From Charina bottae (Eukaryota; Chordata; Lepidosauria; Squamata; Charinaidae), in assembly GCA_023362775.1 (NCBI GenBank), contig JALMGJ010000029.1, positions 7,227,268 through 7,291,267 of the forward strand: 64,000 nucleotides of DNA, in the 5' to 3' direction. Both the position numbers and the translations under genes were made by a program. The notes under the pieces are model-generated. The model made no database searches and was not told the origin of the DNA. It worked only from the letters and a program-made list of their open reading frames with translations. This document shows, in pieces, positions 42,660-54,116 of the stretch (within the stretch, counting starts at the first letter, position 1; every line of letters begins with the position of its first letter).

Positions 42660-44300
42660 AACACATTCTCTCTCTCTCTCCCTCCCTCCCGGGTCTATGC
42701 TATGTAGCATATCGGGCAGTAAGGGTTTTCCAGCTCTTTCGGTCTTGGGCAATTGTTTCGGCATTTTTCCACGTGACATGCAATGCCTTCAGGTCTTCTA
42801 TCAGTGTTCTTCACCATGTTATTCGAGGGTGTCCTCGTTGTCGTTTAGCGTTAGGAGGGATCCAATTCATTGCCACTTTAGGGATCCGATTGTTCTCCAT
42901 GTGGAAGATGTGGCCATCCAGTTGAAGTCTTTTACATGCAACAATGTTACGGAGTTTACATGAGTTGCTCCTATGGAGTACCTCTTCATTTTTGATGTGA
43001 TCAAAATATTGAATCTTTAGAATTCGGCGGAGGCATCTCTGTTGAAAGACGTCAAGCCTCTTGTTGATACTTGCTGATGCCTTCCAAGTCTCGCTGGCAT
43101 AAGTAACTGTCGGGATCACGATAGAAGTGAACAGATTCTTAATCTTCAGTGATATGGACAACGAGGACCAGAACTTATTCATCCTCTGAAAAACGGCTAT
43201 CGCCTTCCCAATGCGGCACTTAACGTCCACCTCTGCATCTCCATTCCGGGCGATCACACTACCCAGATAGGTGAACCTCTCCACTTCTTCTAACTGTTGC
43301 AGTCCAAGTACAATTCCCTATACTGGGGCCGTGGAGCTCACATGCATGATCTTTGATTTTTCGGCGCTTATCCTAAGGCCAACTTTTTTTTGCCTCGTCT
43401 TCCAAGACAGTCGTGGCATGTTGTAATTTTAGTTCATCTTCCTCAAGGAAGGCGATATTGTTGGTGAAATCCAAGTCGCCAAAGTGACTTCAATCATTCC
43501 AATGGATGCCTGTCCCAGTGTGTACTTCAGCTCGCCGCATGACATAATCAAGGGCCACAAGGAAGAGAAGTGGGGACAGGATACAACCTTGTCTGACCCC
43601 AGTGGTAATCTCAAAAAAGTCTGTATGGCCATTCTCAGTCTTAACACAACAGCTTGATCGCTGGTATAAGTTCTTAAAGATGGTAACGAAGACTGCCGGC
43701 ACGCCATATAAATGCAGGATTTGCCAAAGAGACTCTCGATGGACGCTATCAAAAGCTTTTTTAAAATCAATGAAGTTAATGGCCAACGGGTGCCGATACT
43801 CAATACACTGTTCTTTCTTATATTTCTTAAGGTAAAGATTTGCTCGTTGCAGGACCTTCCACAACGTAATCCAGCTTGTTTCTCTCTAAGGTGTTGATCA
43901 ATGGCGTTTCGCAGTCGCCTCAAGAGGACTGCACAGAATGCCTTCCCAGGTACTGAGAGAAGGGTAATGCCCCTCCAGTTGGTATATTCAGAGATGTTAC
44001 CTTTCTTGGGGACTTTAACAATAGCACCTCTTCTCCAGTCTTCCGGGATTGCAGTACTTTTCCAACACTTATTGAAGAGCTTTGTCAGCTTTTTCAGCAT
44101 AGTCTGACCACCATACTTTAGGATCTCTGCAGATATCTCGTCCAAACCAGCTGCCTTATTGTTTTTAAGGCTTCTGATCGCAATTTGAACTTCTTCAATA
44201 GTAATCTCACCAGTGTTCACCTGGAGCTCTTGTTGAACATTTCCTTCGTTGAAATTATATGTACTGGTCGGATCTGGTTGATTGAGGGTCTCTTGGAAAT
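42660..44300 (-). mobile_element. Decayed LINE, RTE-like but distinct from BovB
   Basis: Minus-strand frames give SLKNNKAAGLDEISAEILK, KVPKKGNISEYTNWRGITLL, REKQAGLRCGRSCNEQIF, then FIDFKKAFDSVHRESLWQIL, GVRQGCILSPLLFL, and finally RFTYLGSVIARNGDAEVDV and TYASETWKASASINKRLD. The catalytic FADD box has become FTNN at about 43452-43463 and frames are broken at several points. The WRGITLL and AGLRCGRSC blocks differ from BovB. The clade is not certain. It cannot be active. Confidence 0.75.
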
Positions 44301-44577
44301 ATTTATGTAACTATAATTCACTTAATTTTTAGAGATTATCACTTCTTTGTAATTTTAGATGTTATTATACATATCATTTTAGTGTCAATTTTATATTTTA
44401 AATATAGACTGCACCCTGGACCTCAATCATAGATGTTAGTCAGGTTGTTTTACAAATGTATTTTAACTTTGTCTTAAATTTTTTTTCGTTTATTATCTAT
44501 TAAGATAGATTTATATATATTCACTAAGCACTCTGCTTGTACTGCTCTACGGCCGTAATTAATAAATCAATTGATTG

Positions 44578-44740
44578 CAGGGGTATCTGCAAGTTGGGTC
44601 AAAAAAGTCAAGAGGGTGGCTGCCACCCTGAGATCAAAGAGCCTCCCTTTTTTATATGCATCGCACAGGCATCACCCATAAAAAAGGGCAAGGCTTCATT
44701 CCCACAGCTGCAGCTGCCATCGTGGCTCACCAGGGTATCT
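44578..44740. mobile_element. GTCAAGATGG-family MITE, complete
   Basis: CAGGGGTATCTGCAAG with GTCAAAAAAGTCAAGAGGG at the left pairs with GCAGCTGCCATCGTGGCTC and CAGGGTATCTTG at the right. The marker GAGATCAAAGAGCC is present. Confidence 0.7.
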
Positions 44741-44903
44741 TGAGTAGAGTCGCCCTCCTGGCCTTGAAATGGTAAATTTCCATGAAAAAAGAAATGAGAA
44801 CAGCTCATTCTAGAGTCATGCGCTATGCATTCTCAGAAACCACTTCCCTACATCTGCCAATTTTGCCTTCCCAAACTATCAACAGCATTACATGCTGCTA
44901 GGA

Positions 44904-45205
44904 CAGGTGTCCTCAACCTGTGGGCCACGGCCCACTAGTGGGCCGCAGCCTGTTAGGAAGTGGGCCGCGGGGCTCCCTCCTGCAAACCCCGCCCCCCAGT
45001 GTGCATGATTACCCTGCCCTGGTGTGTGCAATTGGCTCCTGCCTGCAAACCCTGCCCCCCGGTGCGTGCAATTGGCTCCTGCCTGCAAACCCTGCCCCCC
45101 GGTGCGTGCAATTGGCTCCCACCTGCAAACGCCCCCCCCCCCCGGTCCGTGGAAAAATTTTCTTCCACGACCAGTCCCTGGTGCCGGAAAGGTTGGGGAC
45201 TGCTG
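44904..45205. mobile_element. Non-autonomous hAT element, GGTCCCCAACC-type termini
   Basis: It starts CAGGTGTCCTCAACCTGTGG and ends AAGGTTGGGGACTGCTG. A perfect 8-bp repeat, tgctagga, flanks it at 44896-44903 and 45206-45213. It is an inverted-orientation relative of 267-541, with four reversed CCCCGGTGCGTGCAATTGGC-type modules. Confidence 0.87.
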
Positions 45206-45214
45206 TGCTAGGAG

Positions 45215-45670
45215 ATTCTTCCCAAATGTCTTCACTTCCCTTTGTTGAATCAATCAGTGCACCTTCCAGCACTATTCCTTTCTTGTTCTTCCCAGGACTT
45301 AAGAATGAAATAGGAGTTCCCATTAATGGGAAACCTCCCACCCCACAAGTCCAAGGGAAACCCAACTATCCATCCTTACTATGTTATTTCTGGAACAGCA
45401 CCTTGTAGAAACTCCTGGAACCCTTGTGAGGACCCTCAAGTGTGGGGCCGACCTTGAATCAGCTCCATCTTTAGATAGAGAAGCGCACTGTGTTTTCAAG
45501 TACAAAAGGAAACAAATAAAAAGAACAAAGTGGGGGAAAATCAATCCAGGTTATTGGAAAGTTGTTAGAAAATCAAAGAAATGTTGAGGACACTCACCAC
45601 TGGATGTTCTACAAATAACTAACTAAATAAATAAATAGACAATTATAAATTCTTGTAATATCCTGCTGAT
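45215..45670. other. Interval without recognised gene
   Basis: I see nothing supportable here. Confidence 0.4.
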
Positions 45671-45680
45671 TACTATAAGG

Positions 45681-46057
45681 CAGAGCTTTCCAAACTGTGT
45701 GTCGCGACACAAAAGTGTGTCGCCTGTGGGGCCCAGATGTGTTGCGTCAAAACCTGGAAGCGCTGATGGCGCGCTACCGGGCCATCAGTGCTTCCGGGTT
45801 TTTTGTGCGGCGACACACCAACAGCGGCGCGCGAAAATCCGAAAGTGCCACAGTCATGGCGGCGCTTCTGGGTTTTCCCGCGGCGGCACACGAAAATCCG
45901 AAAGCGCCGCATACACGGCGGCGCGCAAAAACTGAAAGCGGCAGCAGCGCTGCCGGGTTTTTGCACGCTGCCGCAACGGCGGCACTTCCAGGTTTTCCCG
46001 TGGCGACACAACAATGGCGGTTGGTGTGTCACCACGGGAAAACTTTGGAAAGCCCTG
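45681..46057. mobile_element. Non-autonomous hAT element, CAGAGCTTTCCAAAC termini
   Basis: The ends CAGAGCTTTCCAAACTGTG and AACTTTGGAAAGCCCTG are inverted, with perfect 8-bp repeats ctataagg at 45673-45680 and 46058-46065. The interior is CpG-rich with alternating GGCGGCGC and GCTTCCGGGTTTT-like motifs. A fragment of this family's left end is embedded in the 39129 element. Confidence 0.87.
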
Positions 46058-46065
46058 CTATAAGG

Positions 46066-47070
46066 TATCAAAATCTCAAGGATATATACTGTTCTGTTTT
46101 GCCAAGATTCCTTAAAAGTTTACTCAGGCTATTTTGCTCAAAGCAAAGGATAACTTTATAGCACAGAACAAGAAAAATCAACATTTCTTTGGAGTATTGC
46201 CACAAATGCATGCGAGCGAAACTGGTTTTTTGGGGATATCTAGGCTAAATGCTCAACTTGAGCCCCTCAATTTTATTTAAATGATTTGTACCACAACAAT
46301 GACCAATTACCATTTTGGAACAAAAAAGCATGAGAGTCCTTAAAATATAGCATTCATGACCTTAGTAACATGGAACATGCAGGAACAACAAAGCCATTTT
46401 GATCAAATTCACAGAAAAAATGGCAAAGTGCAAATGTATTATATGAATACTTTATTAGTAATGATTTAGTAACTCCTAAATCTTCCTTCTTCCTGAAGAG
46501 GAACCTATAATTTTAGTAGTTCCAAGAATACCAACTTTAAAAAGAGACTTAACAACCCAAAAAACCCATTTTTTTAGTTTGCCATCCTATGAAAAGTCCT
46601 GTTTCCTGAGGTTAAGGTTATGGCCAAGGTTCCAGTTACTAGAAAAGATGTGTTGTATGATCAGGTACATCTAATTTTGTACAGGCTTCAACACTTGGCC
46701 CAATTATTCCAGGAAAAAAAAAGCTTTTTCTGGCAGACTTGGTACAATGGGAAAAGGTAGTTTTACTTACTCAGGTCTGTGTTCTCTGGATAGGCATAGC
46801 AACAAAACAAACAGGAAGCCTCTTTTCTGTACGAAACATATGCAATACAATATCCATGTTACCTAGAGACAACACAATAGCTTTTATACCCATTCAGCTT
46901 TTTTTCATCTGTATGGAAAGGAAAAAAATATCCTTTCAAAAGCATTGAGGAACAGCCAAAGTTTGTGTTTGTTTTAAAGAAACATTTTCACTAATCTAGT
47001 TCATCCAGGTTCAAAGGTTTAAGAAAGGAAAAGAAGAAAAATCTTGTGCATAAACATGTTGAGGAAGGGG
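46066..47070. other. Interval without recognised gene
   Basis: The interval is AT-rich; I see no exon or repeat boundary. Confidence 0.45.
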
Positions 47071-47075
47071 TGTCT

Positions 47076-47150
47076 GTGGCGGTTGGGGGGGGGAGCCAAG
47101 ATGGGGGCCACAACTGTACAATTGAAGCTCTGTTTCCTTTTTTTCCGGAA
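47076..47150. mobile_element. Left part of a GTCAAGATGG-family MITE
   Basis: GGGTGTCTGTGGCGG, then GAGCCAAGATGGGGGCCAC, then CAATTGAAGCTC follow the family order. The right half is missing. Confidence 0.5.
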
Positions 47151-47194
47151 ACAGAAAGGAAGAATAGGAATATTCAATATTCTAGGAAGAATAT

Positions 47195-47575
47195 TGATGC
47201 TTCTGAACTTTGGTGTTAGAGAAGACTCCTGAGAATACCATGGACGGCCAAGAAAACAAACTCTTGGATCATCGAACAAATCAATCCACAATTCTCAGTT
47301 GACGCACAAATGACCAGGCTCAAATTATCCTACTTTGAACACATTATGTGAAGATCTAGCTCTCTAGAGAAGGCTGTAATGTTGGGAAAGGTGGAAGGAA
47401 AGAGGAGAAGAAGACAACCAACAGCAAGATGGATAGTTAACAGTAGCAATGAGTGCACCGTTGGAAGAGCTGAAGGACCAGGTTAGGACAGAACATCATG
47501 GATAAAATCTACCTATGTGGTTGCTAAGAATCGACAGCGACTTGATGGCATGTAATCAATCAATCAGTCAATCAA
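47195..47575 (+). mobile_element. 3' end of a decayed RTE-type LINE
   Basis: It parallels 12655-13035: TTGGTGTTAGAGAAGACTCC, CAGGCTCAAATTATCCTAC, GGTTGCTAAGAATCGACAG and GATGGCATGTAATCAATC, with an AATC tail. The two copies define a second RTE family with a 3' end unlike BovB. Confidence 0.75.
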
Positions 47576-47937
47576 TCAATCATTATATTGCCTTTTTCTC
47601 ATCCCGAGTCCAAATCAGAGGCAGTTTAAAATAATTTTAGTTTTAAAGCAGTGTTTTTCCTCTCCTCCTGATACAGTTTGATATAGGATGCTTCCATGAT
47701 GTGGTGGTTGGAAGAATCAGGGGTGGGATATGCAGAGCTTGGACTGGAGGCTGCTTCAGGCACACCCCCTCTCCTCTGGTCCCAGGAACTGTCCTCCATG
47801 GACATCTGGACTTGGGCTGGAAGAAGGAGTGGACACCTGCCTTCCAAAAATGCATCTGCTTGGGTAAAGGTTCACTGGTACATTCCTCTTTGTGTGTGTC
47901 TGTGTCTTTACTGAACATTGAACATGATATAAAAAAA

Positions 47938-48228
47938 ACAGGGGTATCTTCAGGGTATTGTCCAAAAAAATCAAGATGGCAGCTGCGACACACATAAATC
48001 CAGGTGGAGCTTCTACTGCAGCATTTCTCAACCTTGGCAGCTTGAAAATGTGTGGACTTCAACTCCCAGAATTTCCCAGCCACCGTGGCTGTCTGGGGAA
48101 TTCTGGGAGTTGGAGTCCACACATCTTCAAGCTGCCATGGTTGAGAAACACTGTTTTACTGTATTGCACTGTTGTGGCTGCCATCTTGGACTTTTTCGGC
48201 CACTCCCTGTGGACAACCCTGAAAACAG
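47938..48228. mobile_element. GTCAAGATGG-family MITE interrupted by a hAT MITE
   Basis: The outer arms are CAGGGGTATCTTCAGGGTAT with AAAATCAAGATGGCAGC at the left and GTGGCTGCCATCTTGGACTT with CCTGTGGACAACCCTG at the right. A complete hAT MITE lies inside at 48019-48153 with its own target repeat, so the outer element is older. Confidence 0.8.
48019..48153. mobile_element. Complete palindromic hAT MITE nested in another MITE
   Basis: The ends CAGCATTTCTCAACCTTGG and ATGGTTGAGAAACACTG are inverted. The flanking octamers ttctactg (48011-48018) and ttttactg (48154-48161) differ at one base. The two halves pair through ACTTCAACTCCCAGAATT. Confidence 0.88.
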
Positions 48229-48497
48229 ACTTTAAAGGAAGACAAGAAGAGGGAATAAAAAGGAAAATCCAAATGAAGGAGCAAGAGATTTAGACATGTC
48301 ATGGAGGTTATAATTTTCCAGTATGCCATAGTTGCAAACTAAAAATATTATATCACTTGAATAGACTAAAAATCACTGAACTAAAACTGCTATTGAGAAC
48401 TACAGTGAACACAGTATAAATCACTATGTAAAATTAAAGTCTGTAATAATGCAATTCATATTAGTTTTTGGTACCTTGTGAAATTAATATATAGTCT

Positions 48498-48615
48498 AGT
48501 TTCTCAACCTTGGTGGCTTCAAGATGTGTGGACTTCAACTCCCAGAATTCCCCAGCCAGCAATTCTGGCATTTGAAGTCCACACATCTTAAAGCCACCAA
48601 GGTTGAGAAACACAC
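48498..48615. mobile_element. Palindromic hAT MITE
   Basis: TTTCTCAACCTTGGTGGC on the left and CCACCAAGGTTGAGAAACAC on the right are inverted; the centre has CCCAGCCAGCAATTCTGG. The outermost left bases are eroded, so no target repeat can be read. Confidence 0.8.
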
Positions 48616-48619
48616 TGGT

Positions 48620-49255
48620 CTGTACAAAGATAAACCCCAGATTTAGATGTGCTACAAATCCATGTGTTAAGTTATCATTAAGGAATGACTTCCATGGTCA
48701 ACTGTATTCTGTATCAGACTTGCTTTTAAGATGCAAAGTTATTCTAGACATTGAAGCATATTCCCACAACAGTCAAGCCATTCTTCCATTGAGGCGACCA
48801 GACAAACAAATTTGTACTTTCCAACATGCTTATCAGGTCTAACACAGGCTCCTTATCACATCCCATATTTGATTACCAACAATGATCCAGATTTTTTTAA
48901 AAAAATCAAAACATATGAAAACATAATAATCAGGGGTAAGGGTTGATGGCCCATTTGAACTCCAGCAACACAGAACCTAGCCACAATGCTTGTAATGTTA
49001 GCATTAGAAAGTAGAAGTTTTATATAATAGAGGTCTTTTCATCTGGATACTGTTGTAGAAGTTTTAAGGAAACTTTTAAGGAAACTTGGCAAAACGGAAT
49101 TCTTTGTGTGGGTACACACACACACACACACACACAATCACATATATTCCTTGACTTCTGATAACTTACAGTGATTAGCATGACATTGCAAGTGTTTATA
49201 AATGTTCATTCATTTATTTATTTACTGTATTTGTAGAATTCTTTGTCCTCCTATA
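48620..49255. other. Interval without recognised gene
   Basis: It holds a short (CA)n run near 49113-49135. Nothing else is supportable. Confidence 0.45.
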
Positions 49256-49269
49256 GAAACTGCAGGGTA

Positions 49270-52160
49270 GAAATGATTTTAATCTCCTCCGAACCAGAAG
49301 GACCACTCATCTGGATAAGGGGTTTTGGAGTATCTATCCAGTGGAAGCACTGATGGTTACACCTTATGCCATGCCCCAAAGAAATCCTTTCTCAGCCTGG
49401 GGAAGTATATGTTGTGAAATATTTGGCTGACACTCAAGGTCCTCTTGAAATCTAGGTTCTGCTGTTATGTGGCATCCTATTGAGTACCTTCAAATGGTAC
49501 TCCATATCATCTGTCCTTTGATTGAGGACGTATCTGCCCTTTTCATAACCCAGAGTAGAAAGGACCTGACTGAGAATCCATAAGATGTTAGTCTGGACTC
49601 TGTAGCAGACCTCCAGCTTGGAGAATGGTCTTCTGCCAATACAAGGAGTAATTGTGTGTTTAGCCAATAACTGATCAGCAGTCTCCAGGCCATGCCCTCT
49701 ATTTTAGGCATTCTTGCCTCAAGTCTGAGAGTGGTGTTGGCCACATCTTGGGGCGGCAAGAATAGCTCTCAAAAATGTCAGTTGCCTCATTTCCGTAGTA
49801 TTCTGTGTGGCATAGACTCCCACCTGTGCTCAATATAAGCTCTGAGCTAATGTTTTGTTTTTTACAAGTTCAGGAATGGCAGGAACTAATTCTCCACTCC
49901 TGGAGAAAAAGAAACACCTAATGCTGCCTAAGAGTTGTAATCATGATGTACTTCCATTGATCAAAAATCACACCAAAAGTGTTTAAAGATATGAATTTGC
50001 TCAATCTTGTTTTTTCCTTCTCTAGTCCAGGTTTTCTTTTCAGCTTATTTCCGGATGACCATGATTTTGGATTTTTTTATAATGGAACATAAGCCTGTTT
50101 TGTTCACTTATGGAAGATGATAGATGACACTGCTCTTCTGAGCCTGTATGGAGTTTGGGATAGAATGGCAGCAGCATCTGCATACAAAATGATGGTTATT
50201 CTGCAGCCTGCAAGTTCGGGAGCATTAAAATCAGTGTTGTTGAGAGTTGATGCCATCAAATGAATATATAGATTGAACTAGGAGAACGCCAGGATGCATC
50301 CCTGATGGACCCCTCTCTGTATGGCTATTCTGTCTAAGAGGACGCCTTATGGGGAGCTCCTTACGAGGAGGAGGAGGAGGAGGAGGAGCTTATTTATCAA
50401 TGTGTTGAAGAGTTTTTCCCAAGATACTTCTAGAGATGGAATCAAAGGCCAACTTGAAATCTAGAAATGCCATGTTACAATGGAAATTTCCATTTTTTAA
50501 TGTGCTTCTGGATAAGATGGTAGAGAACAAATACATGATCAAGAGTTGACTGACCCTTCATAAAGCCAGCTTGTTCATCTCCAGTAATTTTCTCAGACTC
50601 AACCCAAAATTCAAGTTGAATGTTTAGGCCTATAGATTATGTTCAGTAGACAAATTGGTTTGTGATCAGATATCTCTTGTCTGTTGCTCTTCTTATAGTT
50701 GGGCATGATGATTGACACTTCCAGTATTTTGGTATAAAGCCAGTTTGGTCAACCAGGAAGATAATACTGGTGTCTATCAATTGGAACTCCAAGTTTTATT
50801 ATTTCTGGTAGAACATGATCAATGCCTAGAGCTTTGCCCATCTTCTGAATTCTTATCAGTCTTACTGTTTCTGTTACTGAGACGGGAGACCATGTTTCAA
50901 ATTTCACTAGCCCTGTTATGGAGCTGTGTAATGCATATCCTGGATCTTGGCATAGGGCTTTTTAGTGTGCCTCCCACACCAATACACAAATTTTGTGAAC
51001 TAGATCTGGGGGTGCATTACAAGGGCCTGAAGCTGTTAAATGCCAGTGAAGCTTGACAATCTCTGCAAGGAGTTCAGCTTTTCTTCATCCAAGTCATACA
51101 ATTTTCTGCCAAATTTTGGCAGATCAACATCTGCCAGGTTCTCATGATGGCTTTGGTCATCTTCCTCTTTATGCAGTGTATAAGATAGTTTGATGTTAAG
51201 AAGAGTAACTTGATGCACTTTTGGAGGTCTCTCTATAACCTAGGTGAGCCTCCATGAAGGTCATTTTGTCTGTATGCATTCATGGTCACACCACGTAGGC
51301 AGTTTGTGGCTTGAGTTGACTCCCCTTGTGTTTCTTCCCTGCACCCAGATCAGATTTCATTACAAGCATTAGCTGTTCACGTTTCTACTGTATACATCCT
51401 ACATGAGGCTCAATGGTGATCAAGTCAGTGTGGATTACCGCAGCAAGTAGAGTTTAGCCATTTCATGGTAGCTGTTGCCCTCTTCATCCCACCAGATAAG
51501 AACTCCGTTATATTTCTGTAATTGGGGAGGGAACAGTTTGGCCGGTCCTTTTACAAAATGCCATTGTTAGTATTACTGGGAAGAGGCCACTATCCAAGGG
51601 TTGCTTCACCTCTAAACTGAGCAGTAAGTGTGTCGTATTGCAGGAAGCCAGCCAATAGTCAATAGTGGGTTGTCCGCCACTCCCCCCAATAGTGTAATCA
51701 GCATATGTATGTACAAGTCCAAATGAAGAGCCAGCTGTTTAACCCAGAGCCTGGCCAAATTACAACTGGTAATTACAGGTCCTTGGCACCTCTTGGTAAA
51801 AATGGGGTGACTAATATTTCTCCTTCAGAGCAACACTTAAACCTCTGAAAGAGTGCTTGGTCATTAGCACCCATCCTTGCGTTTAGATTCCTCCTCCAGT
51901 AAAATTGAGGCTGCTGGATGGGCTATATAATTATTCACTTCCAGAAGATAATAATGTTCATCTCTTTGAAATATAGCAAGGAGGTTGCTACCAAGTATGC
52001 AATTTGCTTCCAACTGTGCTAATTAAAGCTGCTAATCCACCTCTAGGACATTCACTTGCCTTGCTGTGAGATGTCTTACATTGGTTGATGTGATAACCAT
52101 CTAATTCTATATTAGGTATTGCCCAGGTCTCTTGCAGGAGCAGAATATACTTGACAGATA
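49270..52160 (-). mobile_element. Long decayed LINE, R4/Dong-like
   Basis: Minus-strand fragments run from an endonuclease-like part (GNLNARMGANDQALFQRF near 51.85 kb, reading downward) through a reverse transcriptase to a C-terminal region near 49.5 kb. Recognisable blocks are GIDHVLPEIIKLG, FIDFKLAFDSI, GVHQGCILA and ILYADAAAIL. The catalytic YADD is YADA at 50173-50184. Many stops and shifts are present. The order and the ADA-AxxxS context suggest the R4/Dong-type LINEs of lizards, but the clade is tentative. Confidence 0.65.
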
Positions 52161-52337
52161 CTTAAACAACAGATGATCTTTAAAACAGGAAAACCACCCC
52201 ACTGTGTTCCATGAAATGGATGTGAGTCTGTGTAATTTGAGAGTCATTCCACAGTTTCTTCAATGCAATTGGATGATTCCTTTGAAGCTGGTAAGATTCC
52301 ACTTGTGGGAAGGGAGATTTTCTCTAGTCTCCCTGGT

Positions 52338-52604
52338 TGTGGGTATGTGGGAAAGACCTTGGGAGATGGGGCAAAGATATGCCGCCTAGGGAACGGTCAG
52401 ATAAAAGAGGGCATAGCCTACAGCTGCATAATGGGCGGAGCAAGAGACTCAGAAGGGACCCTCCCTAGTTTCTCAGGCTGTAAAGGAGACGGCGGGAGAT
52501 TTGTACTTTCAGACTTGCAAGATTCTGTTAATGTGGCTTTACAATAAAGTAGTATTAGCTTATCTGGTCGTATCTCCTGTCTGGTCTACCTGGTAAGGCT
52601 GACA
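52338..52604 (+). mobile_element. Solo LTR
   Basis: The 267-bp unit begins TGTGGGTATGTGGG and ends GGTAAGGCTGACA. A perfect 5-bp repeat, ctggt, flanks it at 52333-52337 and 52605-52609. A polyadenylation signal AATAAA lies near 52543 and a TATA-like AGATAAAAGAGG near 52400, in LTR order for the plus strand. The internal region is absent, consistent with recombination between two LTRs. Confidence 0.75.
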
Positions 52605-52609
52605 CTGGT

Positions 52610-53690
52610 GTGTGGCTTATATTCTGCACTTAGGAGGGACTGTGAGAGTTTATCACTCCAACAAGAAAAGAATATAGAAGGAGAAAATATATAGAGGAAA
52701 ATTGGTTGGGCAGTGTGTCTTATATCCCTTAAAAGAGTTTGATTTATAGAATTATAGTTCCAGGTAAAAAAAGAAATTCCTGAATGCAGCTGTGCTACCA
52801 AAAAAACAAACAAACCCCAACCTACCTAGATGCATAGCAAAAGCCTAAACTGATGTGCTTTTAAGCATCTTCACTGGGCATCATGTGCTGGTAATTGTGT
52901 ATGTCACCACTTTCCAGAACAGCATGGAAGATACTGTAGAAAGGCCTTCTTTCTGAACGAAAATGACTATTTTTAATCTCAGTACAGAGGATCACTGCCT
53001 GCATAAGAACAGAATAAATGACTCTGTTGTCAGAAACTGTAATAGGTTGTCCAAAACATCTCAGAGGAACTGTCTCCAATTAAGGGGAAAAATGAGATTC
53101 TTTAACAAGGATTGTGAAAGCGTTGTGAAACTCAGGCAGTCTGCCTATATTTATGAAAGAGAGAAAAAAGATGGTTGTGGTTTGGGGAAAAACCCAATGC
53201 TATACGTTCAGGCATTCAAATGTTTTAACTGTGGCTCTTCCAATGTTTCTTGGCCTTGTTACAGAAGCAATAGAGTAAGTAAGAGAGGTGAAGTCGAAGC
53301 AATGATTTTTAGAAATGAATTACAGTCTTTTCTTAAGATTTCTCCTAAAGGAAGTCCTGGCTATGCAAGCAAGCTAACTTGGCATTCATTCAGTTCCTAT
53401 TTTTCATTGAAGACAAAACAAACTTTGAGGGCTTTTAGAATTCCAAGAAACGGAAAAATATTTCAAGGAAATGTTCTGACTGAAGCACCAAAGATTTCAA
53501 ACTGACAACTGTTTAAAACCTGGCACCCTTTTACCAGCTGGCTCTGGCAACCAAGCACTACAAAGAAACAGAAGACATGGATTAAAAATAAATTTCCTTT
53601 TCAGTTTGAGAACTAAAAGAAAGGATCTTTGTTCGGTGCACAGTTATAGGTTGCCTTCATACCAAAAACACCCTATTAATTTGGGCTCGT
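52610..53690. other. Interval with a 180-codon open frame of unknown meaning
   Basis: The plus strand is open from 52963 to 53505 in otherwise unannotated sequence. The frame (start MTIFNLSTEDHC, end LTEAPKISN) has no domain I recognise, and its lysine- and serine-rich composition fits AT-rich non-coding DNA. I do not call it a gene. Confidence 0.4.
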
Positions 53691-53693
53691 GGC

Positions 53694-53811
53694 CAGGGGT
53701 ATCCACAAGGTCAAAGAAATCAAGGTGGCACGTGACAAAGAGCAGAGTTTCCACCACACCATCATGGCCACCATCTTGACTTCTTCAACCACATCCTGTG
53801 GATACCCCTGG
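53694..53811. mobile_element. GTCAAGATGG-family MITE, complete and compact
   Basis: The termini CAGGGGTATCCACAAGG and CCTGTGGATACCCCTG are inverted, and GAAATCAAGGTGGCACG pairs with GGCCACCATCTTGACTTC. This 118-bp copy is the clearest representative of the family. Confidence 0.82.
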
Positions 53812-53934
53812 TTGCTACACAACAGTAAATAAGCCATTTGCAGATTTCCTCAACCGAATGTACTAACCTCCCATCAACTCTGGCCTGATGAGGCCTCATC
53901 TGGGCCCTGCCTGGGTTGTTCCTTCCATCTAATC

Positions 53935-54045
53935 TACACTGATGGACCTCTTTTAGGCTTGGAAGATATGCAGGGTCAGAGCTGGTCAGTACTTGGATGG
54001 GAGGCTATGTAAATGTCTTGTAGCTGCTAGGAGTCATGCTCAGCT
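53935..54045 (+). pseudogene. 5S rRNA-derived sequence (pseudogene or SINE head)
   Basis: GCAGGGTCAGAGCTGGTCAG and AGTACTTGGATGGGAGGC match the internal promoter part of vertebrate 5S rRNA, which has GCAGGGTCGGGCCTGG and AGTACTTGGATGGGAGACC. The weaker stretch GGACCTCTTTTAGGCTTGG precedes it. The 5' and 3' thirds are too diverged for a functional 5S. It may be an isolated pseudogene or a 5S-headed SINE, a class known in squamates. Confidence 0.65.
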
Positions 54046-54116
54046 TGAGGGAGATGGTAGAATTCCCATTATTCATCCAGGAAGGCTACTCACTTGATTT
54101 CACAGTAGAAATCATA

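Noticed and set aside
53935..54045. Functional 5S rRNA gene
   Set aside because: Only the internal promoter region is well kept; the remaining parts are too diverged.
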